Below, piece after piece: positions 16,791 to 25,907 of a stretch of 64,000 nucleotides of DNA. The stretch is from Pseudomonas lactis (GTDB lineage Bacteria > Pseudomonadota > Gammaproteobacteria > Pseudomonadales > Pseudomonadaceae). Both the position numbers and the translations under genes were made by a program. Location of the stretch: NCBI RefSeq assembly GCF_001439845.1, contig NZ_JYLO01000012.1, positions 186,001-250,000 of the forward strand, written 5' to 3'. The stretch's first letter is position 1, and every line of letters starts with the position of its first letter. The notes under the pieces were generated by a model. That model saw nothing but the letters and a program-made list of their open reading frames with translations, was not told the DNA's origin and ran no database searches.

Positions 16791-19700
16791 ATGCAGCCAC
16801 TTATCGTTTCTCAGCAGGTCACTCAGGGCGTCGCAGACTTTCTGCGCACCGCATTCCCGTCCACTACTACTGGTTTTGAGGGCTTGCTGGAGCGCTTTTT
16901 GGCTGAGCGCAGCAATATCTTCAAAGGGCCATATCTGACATTGCCACTGCCATTTCGCAAGCAGCTTAATGGCGGGTTACCAGCTTTTCCTTGGTTACCC
17001 GCCAGCTTTGTGCCCCATGCACATCAGGCCAAGGCTTTTGCGCGGCTGGCGGGATCAGAGGCTCAATCCACGTTGGTGGCAACGGGTACGGGGTCGGGTA
17101 AGACCGAGTGCTTTCTATATCCGATCCTTGAGCATTGTCGAGTGGCGCGTGCCGAGGGGCGGCGTGGCATCAAGGCGATCATCCTCTATCCCATGAATGC
17201 CTTGGCCAGCGACCAATCTGGGCGCGTGGCCAAGGAAATCGTTAAGGCCGCTGGCCTTAGTGGGATTCGTGCAGGCTTGTATGTGGGCGATGCACCGGCT
17301 GTAGAGTCGCAAACGGTCGCCGAATTGAGTGGCGGCAGTTATTCGGTGATTACCGACCGCAATGCCCTGCGTGAAAATCCGCCGGATATTCTGCTGACCA
17401 ACTACAAGATGTTGGACTTTCTTCTGCTGCGTGCAGCAGATGCCCCTTTGTGGGCGCATCAGCAGCCGGACACGCTGCGTTATTTGGTGGTGGATGAGCT
17501 GCATACCTTTGACGGTGCGCAGGGTACTGATCTGGCCTGTTTGATTCGCCGTCTCAAGGGACGTCTGAAGGCGCCGCCGGGCCAGTTGGTGTGCGTCGGT
17601 ACTTCGGCAACGCTGGGCGATGATGGCGTTAGCGATTTGCTGGCCTTTGCCGGTGATGTGTTTGGTGAAGTGTTGAATGACAGTGCGGTTATCGCCGAGG
17701 ACCGCGAGTCGGTTGGGGATTATCTCGCTGAAGCCCTAGTTGAGTTCACCCAAAGCCCGCAGCCCAGTGATCTGGATACCTTGGCACCCGATAACTTTGA
17801 CGACCTGCATGCCTATCTGGCGGCCCAAGCGCCTTTGTGGTTCGGTGAGCCTTGCTCGGTCACGCAGGCAGAGGATTTTGCTTGGCGCTGTGGCTTGGGT
17901 AAGGACCTGAAGAGCCACTTTGCCTTCCAGAATCTTTTGCGTGATTTGGAGCGTCTTGGACCAAAGTCCGTGTTGCTGGATGACCTGTTGGTACTGCTCA
18001 AGCGCCGTTTGCCGAGCTGCGATGATGAGCGCTTTGCGCTGCTTTGGTTGTCTAGCCTGCTGTCGTTGGTGGCGCATGCACGCCAGGATGCACATCAGAA
18101 CTTTTTCTTGCAGGTAAAGGTGGAAATCTGGCTACGTGAGCTGCGCCGCATGGTGGCTGTTCTGGATGCTGAACCGCAGCTTCGGCATCACGATGACTTA
18201 CGTAAAGCCGATATGGAGCGGCTGCATCTGCCGGTGATCCATTGCCGCGAGTGCCACGCCACCGGCTGGGGTTCTACGCAGCAAAAGATCAGCCCCAATC
18301 AACTCACTCATGATTTGCAGGCGTTTTACAGCGCGTTCTTCGCCGAGGATGTGAGTACCCGTTTTATCTTTCCCTCCAGTGCGGGGGCGAACCCAGCAGT
18401 GTTCGAGCGCAAGCAGGTATGCCCTGCCTGCGGCTCCTTGCATCAGGCATCACAAACCGAATGCTCACACTGTGAGGATCAGCCTTTGCTGGCTATAGAT
18501 ATTGCCAGCAACCTGCGTGAAGGTACGCGCAATGGCGCGAAGTACACCAAGTCGCACCATGATTGTCCTTTTTGTGCCGGTTATAAAACGCTGACAATTG
18601 TTGGTTCGCAAGCGGCCAGTCTGGCGGCGGTGATGGTGGGACAGTTGTTTGCAACGCGCTTCAATCCGGACAAGAAGCTGATTGCTTTCTCGGACTCGGT
18701 ACAGGATGCGGCGCATCGTGCAGGGTTCCTTGCCGCGAGAACCTGGCGAATGAACTTACGCCCGGCGTTGGCGCAGGTAATTGCTGATGCCTATGCAGCT
18801 GGGCGACCTGTGACACTAGAAAATTTGCCAACAGCATTCGCGCAACGTTGGCGCACGGCGCTAGGTGATGGTCATTACATTGCTAACTTCCTGCCGCCGC
18901 AAATGCAGTGGCTACGTGATTACGAGACCCTGATGGAAGAGGGGGCGCTGCCTGAAAGCAGCAACCTACCTAGCGAGTTGGCGAGGGTGTTGCCTTGGGT
19001 CCTCAATGCAGAGTTTGGCCAGGATGCTCATATTGGTCGCACTCTGGTAGCGACGGGAACTGCATGCGTAGTGCCACTTGCGGGCAAGTTAGACGAAGCC
19101 GCTCAATGGCTGTTGCCACGTCTACGTGACACGCTTGAACCGTTAGCCGCCGCGCAGCTGGAAGAAGTTGTTGTTTTACTGCGCGGGCTACTGGAAAACA
19201 TGCAGCGCATCGGGGCTTGGCGTGATCAGGAGCTAGGGTTTTATGCGCGAATGGGTAGCAGCCCTTGGGGGTATAAGAAGAATCCAAGCCAGTTCAAGCT
19301 TCTAACCAGCCCGCGGCCTCCGAGGTTTTTGACACTGGCAGAGTTTGGTCGCTGTGTCAGTATAACTAAGAGCCATGCCCGTTTGTTTAGCGACTGGGCG
19401 TTCAAGGCATTGCCTGCTTTGCATGATCTGGCGCTGGGTACGGATGCCTTGATTGCGCCGCTTTATCGGCTTGCTCTTGAGGCATTGGAAAGCGTTGGCT
19501 TAGCAGGTTTTGAGGAGGCTACCGAGAAGCCGGATATCCGTGTATGGGGGCTGGAGCCCTCTGCTTTCCACGTTATCTTGGGTGGCAAGGTGTGGCGGTG
19601 TGCCAGCTGCCACAGCACAACACTCTCTGGCCCAGAGGATGATTTTTCTGAGCAAGCGTGTCGCCGCGTCGATTGCCGGGGCGAGTTGCACGCACTAGAT

Positions 19701-22700
19701 GTACCCGGTGATTTTTATCGCAAACTCTACCTGAATGCGGACATTCGGCGGGTAGTGGCGCACGAGCATACTGGTTTACTGCCGCGCGAAACGCGCGAGG
19801 CAGTAGAGCGCAACTTTAAATCCAACAGTGATCGCCCCGGGGGCATTAATGTGCTTTCCGCGACACCCACTCTTGAGATGGGTATCGATATTGGCGACTT
19901 GTCCAGCGTGCTGCAATGTTCGGTTCCTCCACAGCAGGCAAACTACATTCAGCGAGCCGGTCGGGCAGGGCGTAGCACTGGTAATGCGTTGCTGATGAGC
20001 ATGGCGACCAGCAAGCCGCATGACCTGTATTTCTGGGATGACCCGAAAACCATGATTGCAGGTTCCGTGCAGGCACCTGGGGTTTTCCTTAACGCCTCGG
20101 CGGTACTTGAGCGTCAACTTACAGCGTTCACTCTAGATTGCTGGGTGCATGAGAACGGGCGGGCGGCGCAGATCCCTCAGGAAATTCGTGGGGTGTTCAC
20201 TGCGATCAATAATCAGACCAACAGCAAGTTTCCTTACCCTTGGTTGAGTTATGTGGAGCAGCACCAAGCGTCGCTTCTTGAACGGCTCTTGCGCTTGTTC
20301 AATCAGGGAGATATGTGCCCTTTGAGCGACGGTACGTGCCAATGGCTGGCTAATTTCATTCAGGGCAGCAACGGTGATAGCAGCCCGTTGGCGTATAAGA
20401 TCGTCAACCGTTTGCAGAGCATTGCTAGTGATGTTGAAAGCATCAAGCGCAAGCGTGAGGCCGCAGTGAAGGAGATCGATAAGCTGCAGGCATTGACGGT
20501 GCGTGGTGAGGATCAGGAGCTGGAGTTGGCACGACTGCTTCAGGATCGAACTGCGCTTTCGCGTTTGATTGGCAGCATTGAGGGTAAGGCTACGCTCAAT
20601 GTGCTGACTGATGAGGGCTTGCTACCCAACTATGCGTTCCCGGAGCAAGGTGTGCTGTTGCGCTCGATCATTGTGCGCGATTCAAAGGCCGGGACATCCG
20701 CTCCTGATCCTCTGACCTTCGAATATGAGCGTCCTGGATCAACGGCCATCACTGAGTTGGCACCGAACAACACCTTTTATGCCGAAGGCAGGCGGGTGGT
20801 GATCAACCAGATCGACGTATCGAAGATCAAGCCGGAGCACTGGCGTTTCTGTAGGCAGTGCTCCTATACCGAGCCGCTATCCTCAGGTGATCAACACTCT
20901 AACTGCCCACGCTGTGGCGATACGCTGTGGCGCGACAGTGGCCGGGTGCACGAGATGTTGCGTTTGACCACGGTGTTTGCCCGAACGCTGGATCGCGATA
21001 GCCGTATTGCTGACGACTCAGACGAGCGTCAGCGCGGTTTTTATGTGCGCCAAGCTTTGGTGGATAGCCCGCCTGATGCGGTGCGTCAGGCCTTTGTGAT
21101 TGACGAGCAAACATTTCCTTTCGGCTTCGAGTTTCTCGATCGGGTGACTTTTCGCGAGGTGAACTTTGGCGAGCAGTCAGCGGAAGGCATGCCGATGGAG
21201 ATCGGCGGGAAGGAACTCAGCCGCCCTGGTTTTAGCATCTGCCCCGAGTGCGGCACCTTACAGCGCAAGCGCAAGGCCGAGGAGCTATATCGAAACCATT
21301 CGTCCTGGTGCGCGAAGCGCAAGAACCCCGAGGCGAGCACGCAGCAGTGCGTGTTCCTCTACCGCGAGTTCACTAGTGAGGGCATTCGTCTGTTTTTGCC
21401 CGAGGTGGGTTTTGCCGATACCAACGAGGCCCTGCTGAGCTTTGTGTCGGCTCTGGAGTTGGGGTTGGCGCGGCGGTTTAGGGGAGCAGTGGACCATCTG
21501 CGTATTGCTCTAGATATGCGTATGGCTGCGGGCTCAGATACGCCGCGTTGTTATCTGGTGATCTACGACAGCGTGCCAGGTGGCACCGGCTATCTCAAGG
21601 AATTGATGCGCGCGCCCGAACCGCTGTTGGAAGTATTCGACATTGCACTGCAAGCCCTCAATACCTGTACTTGCAACCAGAATGCGGACACCGATGGCTG
21701 TTATCGCTGTGTGTACCGCTATCACAACAGCCATGATCGTAAGTCTATCTCGCGACGTACAGCACAGAAATTGTTGGGTGAGGTGATGCAGTACAAGGGA
21801 GCACTGAAGCCAGTTACCCATCTGGCCGACGTCCAGCCAGCTAACCAGTTACTGGATAGCATGCTGGAGAGGCGGTTTGTCGAAGCGCTGCGCCGTGAGC
21901 ATGAAGGTGAGAAGTTCAAGCTGAGTGAGCTATTGTTCAAGGGCAAGGCGGGCTATCAGATACAGGCTGGCTCGCGTCGCTGGCGGATGGAGTTGCAGGT
22001 CAATCTGGGAGCCAGCGAAGGTGTGTTGATTCCGTGCAAGCCTGACTTCGTATTCTGGCCAGACGATGCCGCCGACGACCTGCCCGTGGCGGTCTTTGTT
22101 GATGGTTGGCAGTACCACAAAGACATCATTACTACCGATATAGCCAAACGTATGGCGGTGGCCAGGAGCGGGAAGTTCTCAGTCTGGACGCTAACCTGGG
22201 ATGATGTCGAATGCGCTTTGCAAAACCAGGTATTACCTACGCCATCGCCTTGGGCAACTTTGCTTAATGATGATCCACAGCAGGTAGTGCAGAAGCTGTG
22301 CGCGGCACAGGGCATCGCAACACTCTCCAATTTCAAATCGCTGCCGTCCTTTAGCCAGATGCATCAGCGTTTAGCCCATGGGCAACATCAAGCGCTCGGC
22401 AAATTGGCCGTCTGCCTGGCTGCGGGAATGTTGATGCCACCGGGTGACACTACTGCGCTTCAAGTCCTGCGCGAAGGGGCTTTCTGGCAGCGTTTGGATG
22501 AGCTGGGTCTGCTACCTGACCTGCAACTGCATAGGTTGAGCCTGCGTCAGCTCGGTACAGCCTGGATGCTGGCCATTGCCATGCACCCGGAGCATCTGAA
22601 GCAAGTGATGACGGGCAATGGCTCTGCAGACTCTGAGCCTGTTCTGGTTGGCGAGTGGAAAGAAGATGGCCTGCCCGAAAGCGAGCTGCAGTTACGCTGG

Positions 22701-23123
22701 CAGCAACTTTGGCAGGCACTTAACTTATTGTTGCCGCTGAGTCAGATTTGGGTTGGCAACGCTGAAATGCCAGGGTTACCTGCGCTGCAGGATTGTTCTG
22801 CGCTCAAAGCAAAATCCGGCGGACTGTCTGAAGCCTGGCAGGAAGCGCTGAGTCTAGCTGCACATGAAGTACAGTCTTGGGGCTTGGCTCTGGCTGGTCT
22901 GGACGTAACCGCCCCAGAAGTGGGCTATGAGTTGATGGATGAGAAAGGCCGCGTAATAGCAGAAGCCGAATTGGCTTGGCCAGATGTTCGTACCGCCGTA
23001 CTACTGCCAGATTCTGGAGCAGTGGCTGCGCTTTTTGCTGGCCAAGGTTGGCATTCTTTTACCGCTGATGGCAGTGAGTTGCCTGATGAGCTGAGAACCC
23101 TTTTGATGGAGACACTGGCATGA
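16791..23123 (+). CDS. Giant DEAD/DEAH helicase with DUF1998 and a nuclease-like C-terminus (DrmA/DrmB- or MrfA-like)
   Basis: A 2110-residue protein. Motif I GTGSGKT lies near residue 100, motif II is DELH near 233, and the second RecA lobe carries SATPTLEMGIDIGDL and YIQRAGRAGR (about 1020-1070). Cys pairs that could bind zinc occur around 484, 544-560, 1360-1380 and 1485. A DUF1998 signature (VIYDSVPGGTGYL, followed by a CTC...CYRC cluster) lies at about 1590-1645. Near 1750, KPDFVFW and VDGWQYHKD resemble a Vsr/PD-(D/E)XK nuclease. In DISARM the helicase (DrmA) and the DUF1998 protein (DrmB) are usually separate; here both functions seem joined, as in MrfA-type proteins, with an added nuclease. 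Its stop overlaps the next start by 4 nt. Confidence 0.85.
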   Translation: MQPLIVSQQVTQGVADFLRTAFPSTTTGFEGLLERFLAERSNIFKGPYLTLPLPFRKQLNGGLPAFPWLPASFVPHAHQAKAFARLAGSEAQSTLVATGTGSGKTECFLYPILEHCRVARAEGRRGIKAIILYPMNALASDQSGRVAKEIVKAAGLSGIRAGLYVGDAPAVESQTVAELSGGSYSVITDRNALRENPPDILLTNYKMLDFLLLRAADAPLWAHQQPDTLRYLVVDELHTFDGAQGTDLACLIRRLKGRLKAPPGQLVCVGTSATLGDDGVSDLLAFAGDVFGEVLNDSAVIAEDRESVGDYLAEALVEFTQSPQPSDLDTLAPDNFDDLHAYLAAQAPLWFGEPCSVTQAEDFAWRCGLGKDLKSHFAFQNLLRDLERLGPKSVLLDDLLVLLKRRLPSCDDERFALLWLSSLLSLVAHARQDAHQNFFLQVKVEIWLRELRRMVAVLDAEPQLRHHDDLRKADMERLHLPVIHCRECHATGWGSTQQKISPNQLTHDLQAFYSAFFAEDVSTRFIFPSSAGANPAVFERKQVCPACGSLHQASQTECSHCEDQPLLAIDIASNLREGTRNGAKYTKSHHDCPFCAGYKTLTIVGSQAASLAAVMVGQLFATRFNPDKKLIAFSDSVQDAAHRAGFLAARTWRMNLRPALAQVIADAYAAGRPVTLENLPTAFAQRWRTALGDGHYIANFLPPQMQWLRDYETLMEEGALPESSNLPSELARVLPWVLNAEFGQDAHIGRTLVATGTACVVPLAGKLDEAAQWLLPRLRDTLEPLAAAQLEEVVVLLRGLLENMQRIGAWRDQELGFYARMGSSPWGYKKNPSQFKLLTSPRPPRFLTLAEFGRCVSITKSHARLFSDWAFKALPALHDLALGTDALIAPLYRLALEALESVGLAGFEEATEKPDIRVWGLEPSAFHVILGGKVWRCASCHSTTLSGPEDDFSEQACRRVDCRGELHALDVPGDFYRKLYLNADIRRVVAHEHTGLLPRETREAVERNFKSNSDRPGGINVLSATPTLEMGIDIGDLSSVLQCSVPPQQANYIQRAGRAGRSTGNALLMSMATSKPHDLYFWDDPKTMIAGSVQAPGVFLNASAVLERQLTAFTLDCWVHENGRAAQIPQEIRGVFTAINNQTNSKFPYPWLSYVEQHQASLLERLLRLFNQGDMCPLSDGTCQWLANFIQGSNGDSSPLAYKIVNRLQSIASDVESIKRKREAAVKEIDKLQALTVRGEDQELELARLLQDRTALSRLIGSIEGKATLNVLTDEGLLPNYAFPEQGVLLRSIIVRDSKAGTSAPDPLTFEYERPGSTAITELAPNNTFYAEGRRVVINQIDVSKIKPEHWRFCRQCSYTEPLSSGDQHSNCPRCGDTLWRDSGRVHEMLRLTTVFARTLDRDSRIADDSDERQRGFYVRQALVDSPPDAVRQAFVIDEQTFPFGFEFLDRVTFREVNFGEQSAEGMPMEIGGKELSRPGFSICPECGTLQRKRKAEELYRNHSSWCAKRKNPEASTQQCVFLYREFTSEGIRLFLPEVGFADTNEALLSFVSALELGLARRFRGAVDHLRIALDMRMAAGSDTPRCYLVIYDSVPGGTGYLKELMRAPEPLLEVFDIALQALNTCTCNQNADTDGCYRCVYRYHNSHDRKSISRRTAQKLLGEVMQYKGALKPVTHLADVQPANQLLDSMLERRFVEALRREHEGEKFKLSELLFKGKAGYQIQAGSRRWRMELQVNLGASEGVLIPCKPDFVFWPDDAADDLPVAVFVDGWQYHKDIITTDIAKRMAVARSGKFSVWTLTWDDVECALQNQVLPTPSPWATLLNDDPQQVVQKLCAAQGIATLSNFKSLPSFSQMHQRLAHGQHQALGKLAVCLAAGMLMPPGDTTALQVLREGAFWQRLDELGLLPDLQLHRLSLRQLGTAWMLAIAMHPEHLKQVMTGNGSADSEPVLVGEWKEDGLPESELQLRWQQLWQALNLLLPLSQIWVGNAEMPGLPALQDCSALKAKSGGLSEAWQEALSLAAHEVQSWGLALAGLDVTAPEVGYELMDEKGRVIAEAELAWPDVRTAVLLPDSGAVAALFAGQGWHSFTADGSELPDELRTLLMETLA

Positions 23124-25219
23124 CGCTGGCACTCAAGATTGCAATGTCCGATGACTTTCTGAAGTCGTTTTCGGTAGTTCCACGTTCTCATCAGCAGGCG
23201 GTACTGACCTTCGTTGCAAAGTTTCGTCAGAACCCAATGGCGACCGGCATCAATTATGAGCGCATTCATGATGCCGCCGATCCGAACATGCGCTCGGTTC
23301 GGATCAACGACAATATGCGTGGAATCGTGCTTAAACCTGATGTGGGCAACGTTTACTGCCTGTTGTGGGTTGACCAACATGACGATGCCTATCAGTGGGC
23401 ACGTCGCCATCGAGTCGCGATCCATCCGGATGTTGGCAGCATCCAGGTTTATGCAGTGCAGGAGGTGGCTAACACGAAAGCATCTGACGCCTCGGCCGAG
23501 GTGCGTGCAGTGGGACTGTTCGATGCCCTCAAGGATCGTGAGATTCGCCGGCTGGGCGTACCCGATGATCGGCTGGAAGCGGTGCGTGCCGTAACTAATG
23601 AAGGCGAACTTGAGGCGCTGGAAGCGCAATTGCCCGATGAGGCATTCGAGGCGTTGTATCTATTTGCTGCCGGCGAGCTTTTCGACAAGATCATCAGTGA
23701 TCAGGCCGCGCCAGAGTCTGTCGACCCTGCAGACTTCGGGGCTGCGCTGGAGCGCGATAGCTCGCGTCGTCATTTCGTGGTACTGACTGATGACAGCGAT
23801 CTGGAGGCCTTACTGGCTGCACCTCTAGAACGCTGGAGGGTCTTCCTGCACCCAACTCAGCGCAAGTTGGTGGAGCGTGACTGGAATGGTCCAGTGAAGG
23901 TGACCGGTGGTGCAGGTACTGGTAAAACTGTTGTCGCCATGCATCGCGCTGCAAGACTTGCTCGACAATATTCGAACTTGCCTGGTCGTCCGGTCTTGTT
24001 TACCACGTTCACCAAAACACTTGCCGAGGACATCCGCCAGCATTTGGCGCTGCTGTGCACCCCACAGGAATTGGAGAAAATTCAAGTAGTGAACCTGGAT
24101 CAGTGGGCTTCCAGCCTTCTGCGTCGTTTTGGCTACCCACATAACCTGCTGTACAACGAAGGCGATCGTCGCCGTTTCTGGCAAGCAGCTCTGTCTGCGA
24201 TGCCGACATCGGTTGATCTCAGCCTAACGTTCATGCGTGCGGAGTATGAGCGAGTGGTGCTGCCTCAAGCTTGTGAAACTGCTGAGGACTATATGCGTGC
24301 CAGTCGAGTCGGCCGTGGCGGTCAGCTCGGCCGTGCGATGCGTAAGTCTATTTGGCCGGTGTTTGCCGAATACCGTGCCCAGCTGCAAGCCGCCAATTTG
24401 CGCGAGCCTGAAGAGGCCTTCCGTGAAGCCTGTCAGTTGTTAAGGACAGAGCAGCCCGCACTCGGAATTCGGTCCATGGTGGTAGATGAAGCCCAGGACA
24501 TCAGCAACGCAGGTTTTGAGCTTATTCGCACAGCCGTAGAGGAAGCTGAAAACGACCTGTTTATCGTTGGCGATGCTCACCAGCGTATCTACCGGCACAA
24601 AGTCGTACTGAGCCGGGTGGGCATTGAGGTTCGTGGCCGCAGCCGTAACCTTAAGGTGAACTACCGCACCACAGACGAAATCCGTCAATGGGCCTGTGCT
24701 CAGCTTGAAGGATGTGCTGTCGACGACCTGGACGGGAATGCGGATTCTCTGCGCGGTTACCGTTCGCTTACCCATGGTGATGTGCCGGATATCATTGAGT
24801 CGTCTTCCGTTAATGAGGATATGCCGCATATACAAACGATCCTTAAACAACTGCAGGACGATGGCATGGAGCCTCGACAGATTTGCATCACCGCACGTAC
24901 TAACGAGGATCTGGAAAACATTGCTAGAGCTCTGCAGCAAGCCAATATTATTCACTTGAAACTAGATAACGCAACCTCGGACGATTCGGCACTATTGGGC
25001 GTCCGTCTAGCCACTATGCACCGCATCAAGGGGCTTGAATTTAGCGTAGTGATTGTTGCCGCCTACAAGGGAGCCACTACTTATGCAGGGCAATTTAGCC
25101 GTGATGAAGATGCCGGGGTAACCGAAGACACTGAAACTTCTGAAAGATGTCTGCTGCACGTTGCTGCTACTCGAGCAAAGAGAAATTTGTTTCTCCTAGT
25201 GCGGCCCTCTGTTGGCTGA
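23120..25219 (+). CDS. UvrD/Rep-type helicase with RelE-like N-terminal domain
   Basis: A 699-residue superfamily 1 helicase. Walker A GGAGTGKT lies near residue 263, motif II DEAQD near 455, NYRTTDE near 513, and the C-terminal motifs MHRIKGLEF and HVAATRAKRN close the core. The first ~105 residues (containing NDNMRGIVLKPDVGNVYCLLWVD-type strands) look like a RelE/ParE-fold domain, seen in other defence-associated UvrD helicases. The start codon overlaps the stop of the giant helicase gene (ATGA), so translation is coupled. It ends the five-gene operon. It may unwind or process invading DNA together with the other helicases. The RelE-like part could bind RNA or partner proteins; catalytic residues of a toxin are not obvious. 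Confidence 0.8.
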   Translation: MTLALKIAMSDDFLKSFSVVPRSHQQAVLTFVAKFRQNPMATGINYERIHDAADPNMRSVRINDNMRGIVLKPDVGNVYCLLWVDQHDDAYQWARRHRVAIHPDVGSIQVYAVQEVANTKASDASAEVRAVGLFDALKDREIRRLGVPDDRLEAVRAVTNEGELEALEAQLPDEAFEALYLFAAGELFDKIISDQAAPESVDPADFGAALERDSSRRHFVVLTDDSDLEALLAAPLERWRVFLHPTQRKLVERDWNGPVKVTGGAGTGKTVVAMHRAARLARQYSNLPGRPVLFTTFTKTLAEDIRQHLALLCTPQELEKIQVVNLDQWASSLLRRFGYPHNLLYNEGDRRRFWQAALSAMPTSVDLSLTFMRAEYERVVLPQACETAEDYMRASRVGRGGQLGRAMRKSIWPVFAEYRAQLQAANLREPEEAFREACQLLRTEQPALGIRSMVVDEAQDISNAGFELIRTAVEEAENDLFIVGDAHQRIYRHKVVLSRVGIEVRGRSRNLKVNYRTTDEIRQWACAQLEGCAVDDLDGNADSLRGYRSLTHGDVPDIIESSSVNEDMPHIQTILKQLQDDGMEPRQICITARTNEDLENIARALQQANIIHLKLDNATSDDSALLGVRLATMHRIKGLEFSVVIVAAYKGATTYAGQFSRDEDAGVTEDTETSERCLLHVAATRAKRNLFLLVRPSVG

Positions 25220-25226
25220 AGTCTCA

Positions 25227-25259
25227 GACCTATACAGCTAAAAATTAGCTGTATAGGTC
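25227..25259. repeat. Perfect inverted repeat between convergent operons
   Basis: Two perfect 15-nt arms (gacctatacagctaa and its complement) surround a 3-nt AAA loop, 8 nt after the helicase stop and 10 nt before the end of the convergent PIN gene. It lacks a long T-run, so it may act as a weak bidirectional terminator or an mRNA 3'-end stabiliser. Confidence 0.7.
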
Positions 25260-25268
25260 GGCCCAGCA

Positions 25269-25907
25269 TTACTGGCTAACACTGCGACGCCCGGCCAGCT
25301 TAAGCTTTGCAAGCCTCCTAAGGCTTGGGCATAAACCTACGTTTTCGCGTCCGATCACCTTTTCAATCCAGTCGAATTGGCTGTCTCGGACTTGCATTCT
25401 GGCGTGTTTCAGCGCTTGAAGCGTTGCAACGGCTAAGGCTTTATCTCCGATTGAAATACGCACGGGCTCGTAAGCAAGAATATCGACTGTTGTAATGAGT
25501 CGCAGTGTTTCAAAACGTTGGGAGGAAATTTGAGTCGCTTTTTTTTCATCAATGACTGCGGTAAACCCGTTGCTATGTGCAAGCGCGAGTGTCGCGGCTT
25601 CTCCGTCTCCGAGCGAGGCCGCTGTGGATCCGGATACCAAGTCGAAGAAGTGCTCTAATGCAATGCCAGAAAGCTCTTCTGTCTTTAAAATTTGATTATG
25701 GATTAGCTCCAAAAGCTGTTTCGGCTCAGGCCGGCCGTTTACCGTTCCTAGCTCAATCTCCCGTATTACATTGTCAGTGACAACAATAGGAGTCGGAACT
25801 GCTTGCAGGATTGCGCTTGCATAGCCGGTCGCCAGCAAGTTTATGATGACACTGGCGTCGAGAACGAGAATGCTATCTCGATCAGTGAGACAGCTTGAAA
25901 AGGTCAT
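25269..25907 (-). CDS. PIN-domain protein, last gene of the QueC-like operon
   Basis: A 212-residue protein starting at the ATG of MTFSSCL; upstream Met codons exist but extend deeper into the previous gene. It has the acidic residues of a PIN nuclease: Asp in LVLDASVIINLL near residue 17, Glu in LGDGEAATLALA near 100 and Asp in AVIDEKKA near 118. PIN proteins cut single-stranded RNA and often serve as toxins. The gene overlaps the XRE-ImmA gene by 26 nt, an arrangement usual for toxin-antitoxin pairs. The tail beyond the PIN core (about residues 150-212) is basic and unusual. Toxin activity kept in check by the XRE-ImmA partner is inference from family and context. Confidence 0.75.
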   Translation of the reverse strand: MTFSSCLTDRDSILVLDASVIINLLATGYASAILQAVPTPIVVTDNVIREIELGTVNGRPEPKQLLELIHNQILKTEELSGIALEHFFDLVSGSTAASLGDGEAATLALAHSNGFTAVIDEKKATQISSQRFETLRLITTVDILAYEPVRISIGDKALAVATLQALKHARMQVRDSQFDWIEKVIGRENVGLCPSLRRLAKLKLAGRRSVSQ

